Of a stretch of 6,898 nucleotides of DNA, positions 5,451-6,898 are shown piece after piece (the stretch's first letter is position 1; each line of letters begins with the position of its first letter). The notes below the pieces were generated by a model. It was not told the DNA's origin and did no database searches. It worked only from the letters and a program-made list of their open reading frames with translations. Both the position numbers and the translations under genes were made by a program. The stretch comes from CAG-273 sp051891195 (lineage in GTDB: Bacteria; Bacillota; Clostridia; TANB77; CAG-508), in assembly GCA_051891195.1 (NCBI GenBank), contig JBJFEZ010000048.1:1-6898 (forward strand), given 5' to 3'.

Positions 5451-6898
5451 ATGGAAAGGTATAAAAAACCATTGCGTGAAAATATAAATAAAAAGCAATT
5501 ATTAAAATGGAAGAAAAAGAAAAAACAAGAAGTAATAAATATAAAAAAAGAGCAAAAAATAGCACAAAAAGATATTAAAAGAAAATTTAAAAAAGAATTA
5601 AAAAACAAAAAAATTAAAGTAGAAGAAAAGCCTAGCAATATAAATAGAAAAAAGAGAATGAGAAATGAAATAATTATACTATGGATAGTATTAATTGCTT
5701 TAACTATTAGAATTGGATGGATTCAATTTGGAATGGGAGCAGAGCTTCAAGCTAAAGCTTATGTACAGCAAACATTAGACAGAAGTATAAATCCACGAAG
5801 AGGTACCATATATGATGCAACAGGAAAAGTTATTTTAGCAGTTAGTAGCACAGTAGAAACAGTTACTGTAAACCCTGTTAATATTTCTAAGGATAATAAA
5901 GAAAAAGTAGCAACAGCATTAAGCCAAATATTTGAACTTAATTATGAAACAGTATATAAAAAGGTAACTAAAAGAAGTTCAATAGAAACAATTATAAAAA
6001 AAGTAGATAAAGAAAAAACAGACAAACTAAGAATATGGATGAAGGAAAATAATATTACTACAGGAATTAACATAGATGAAGATACTAAAAGATATTATCC
6101 ATATAATAATTTAGCATCACAAGTTATAGGTTTTTCAGGAAGTGATAATCAAGGACTAGATGGAATAGAGGCAGTATATGATGATGAACTAAAAGGAGAA
6201 AAAGGCAGAATTGAAAAATTGACTGATGCAAGAGGCGGAGATATTGAAAACACAAGTGAAAATTATGTACCTGCCATTGATGGTAATGACTTAGTTTTAA
6301 CTATTGATGCAACAATTCAAGGAATAGCAGAAAAATATTTAAAAGAGGCTTGCATTGACAATAAATGCACAGATGGAGGAAATATAATAGTAATTAACCC
6401 AAAAAATGGTGATATATTAGCAATGGCGGGATATCCTAACTATAACTTAAATACACCATTTGAAGCATCTACAGATGAGCTTAAAGAACAATGGGGGCAA
6501 ATGACTCAAACAGAAAGAAATAGGGCTATGATGGCATTGTGGAGAAATAAGGCAGTAACAGACACATATGAACCAGGTTCAACTTTCAAATTAATTACCA
6601 CATCAGCAGCACTGCAAGAAGGAATAACAACACCCGATAAAAAAGGAGAATTTTGCTGTACAGGAGGAATTGAAATTGCAGGAGTACGTATTAAATGCTG
6701 GAGATATTATAGACCACACGGCTCAGAATCTTTAAGAGAAGCTTTAATGAACTCTTGTAACCCAGTATTTATAGGGCTTGGTCAAAAACTTGGAGTAAAA
6801 ACGTATTACCAATACTTAAACAAATTTGGGCTGTTAGGTAAAACTGGAATTGATTTGCCGGGGGAAGCTACTAGTATATTTTTAAAAGAAGAAAAGGT
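5451..6898 (+). CDS. Class B penicillin-binding protein, FtsI/SpoVD-like transpeptidase (3'-partial)
   Basis: This peptidoglycan D,D-transpeptidase cross-links stem peptides on the outer face of the membrane, at the division septum if FtsI-like or in the spore cortex if SpoVD-like. The visible 482 residues comprise a very basic cytoplasmic tail (1-70), one membrane helix (about 73-92), the PBP dimerisation domain beginning NPRRGTIYDATGKVILA (114-130), and the transpeptidase domain from about residue 280. The catalytic motif is STFK (377-380, nucleophile S377), and the second motif is SCN (435-437). The third, KTG, lies beyond the right edge; the KTG at 464-466 is part of the conserved FGLLGKTGIDLPGE segment and is not catalytic. 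ATG at 5451 follows AGGAGA (5440-5445) at 5 nt. Its place after ftsL fits either paralogue. Whether C-terminal PASTA domains (expected in SpoVD) exist cannot be seen. The 127-bp gap upstream holds the box-like sequence and the terminator. Confidence 0.94.
   Translation, partial: MERYKKPLRENINKKQLLKWKKKKKQEVINIKKEQKIAQKDIKRKFKKELKNKKIKVEEKPSNINRKKRMRNEIIILWIVLIALTIRIGWIQFGMGAELQAKAYVQQTLDRSINPRRGTIYDATGKVILAVSSTVETVTVNPVNISKDNKEKVATALSQIFELNYETVYKKVTKRSSIETIIKKVDKEKTDKLRIWMKENNITTGINIDEDTKRYYPYNNLASQVIGFSGSDNQGLDGIEAVYDDELKGEKGRIEKLTDARGGDIENTSENYVPAIDGNDLVLTIDATIQGIAEKYLKEACIDNKCTDGGNIIVINPKNGDILAMAGYPNYNLNTPFEASTDELKEQWGQMTQTERNRAMMALWRNKAVTDTYEPGSTFKLITTSAALQEGITTPDKKGEFCCTGGIEIAGVRIKCWRYYRPHGSESLREALMNSCNPVFIGLGQKLGVKTYYQYLNKFGLLGKTGIDLPGEATSIFLKEEK

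Noticed and set aside
6840..6848. KTG at residues 464-466 of the PBP as the third catalytic motif
   Set aside because: It is too close to SCN and sits in the FGLLGKTGIDLPGE segment conserved in class B PBPs; the catalytic KTG should lie beyond the window.

Overview
The window is AT-rich DNA from a low-GC Firmicutes-type bacterium. Tryptophan is always TGG and no TGA is read through, so the standard bacterial code fits and a code-4 mollicute does not. The sequence holds a repetitive BspA-type surface protein followed by the start of a division and cell wall (dcw) cluster. A gut-type Clostridia relative is a reasonable guess, but nothing here fixes the species.

Layout. Positions 1-2738 hold the 3' part of a large surface protein gene, open at the left edge. 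It consists of two long modules, each made of Ig-like beta domains followed by DUF285/BspA leucine-rich repeats. A strong stem-loop terminator (2750-2790) ends it. An AT-rich spacer then carries a promoter (2906-2934) and three MraZ boxes at 10-bp spacing (2941-2970), followed by mraZ (2994-3425). A 420-bp noncoding gap follows. It contains an array of about thirteen degenerate TACAAAAGATAAA motifs and a 10-bp perfect hairpin, where mraZ and rsmH usually lie almost adjacent. After the gap come rsmH (3846-4784), an ftsL-like gene (4814-5323), a lone extra MraZ-box-like sequence on the ftsL stop codon, an intrinsic-terminator-like palindrome (5366-5394), and a class B penicillin-binding protein gene (5451 to the right edge, incomplete).

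How the genes work together. MraZ is the cluster's own regulator and probably represses its promoter through the boxes at the transcription start. RsmH methylates 16S rRNA at C1402. FtsL is a bitopic division protein. The class B PBP is the septal (FtsI-like) or sporulation (SpoVD-like) transpeptidase normally encoded after ftsL. The order mraZ-rsmH-ftsL-PBP is canonical.

The noncoding DNA is the unusual part: the repeat array splitting mraZ from rsmH, and the MraZ-box-plus-terminator unit splitting ftsL from the PBP gene. I see no new enzyme system, mobile element, CRISPR array, tRNA or rRNA.
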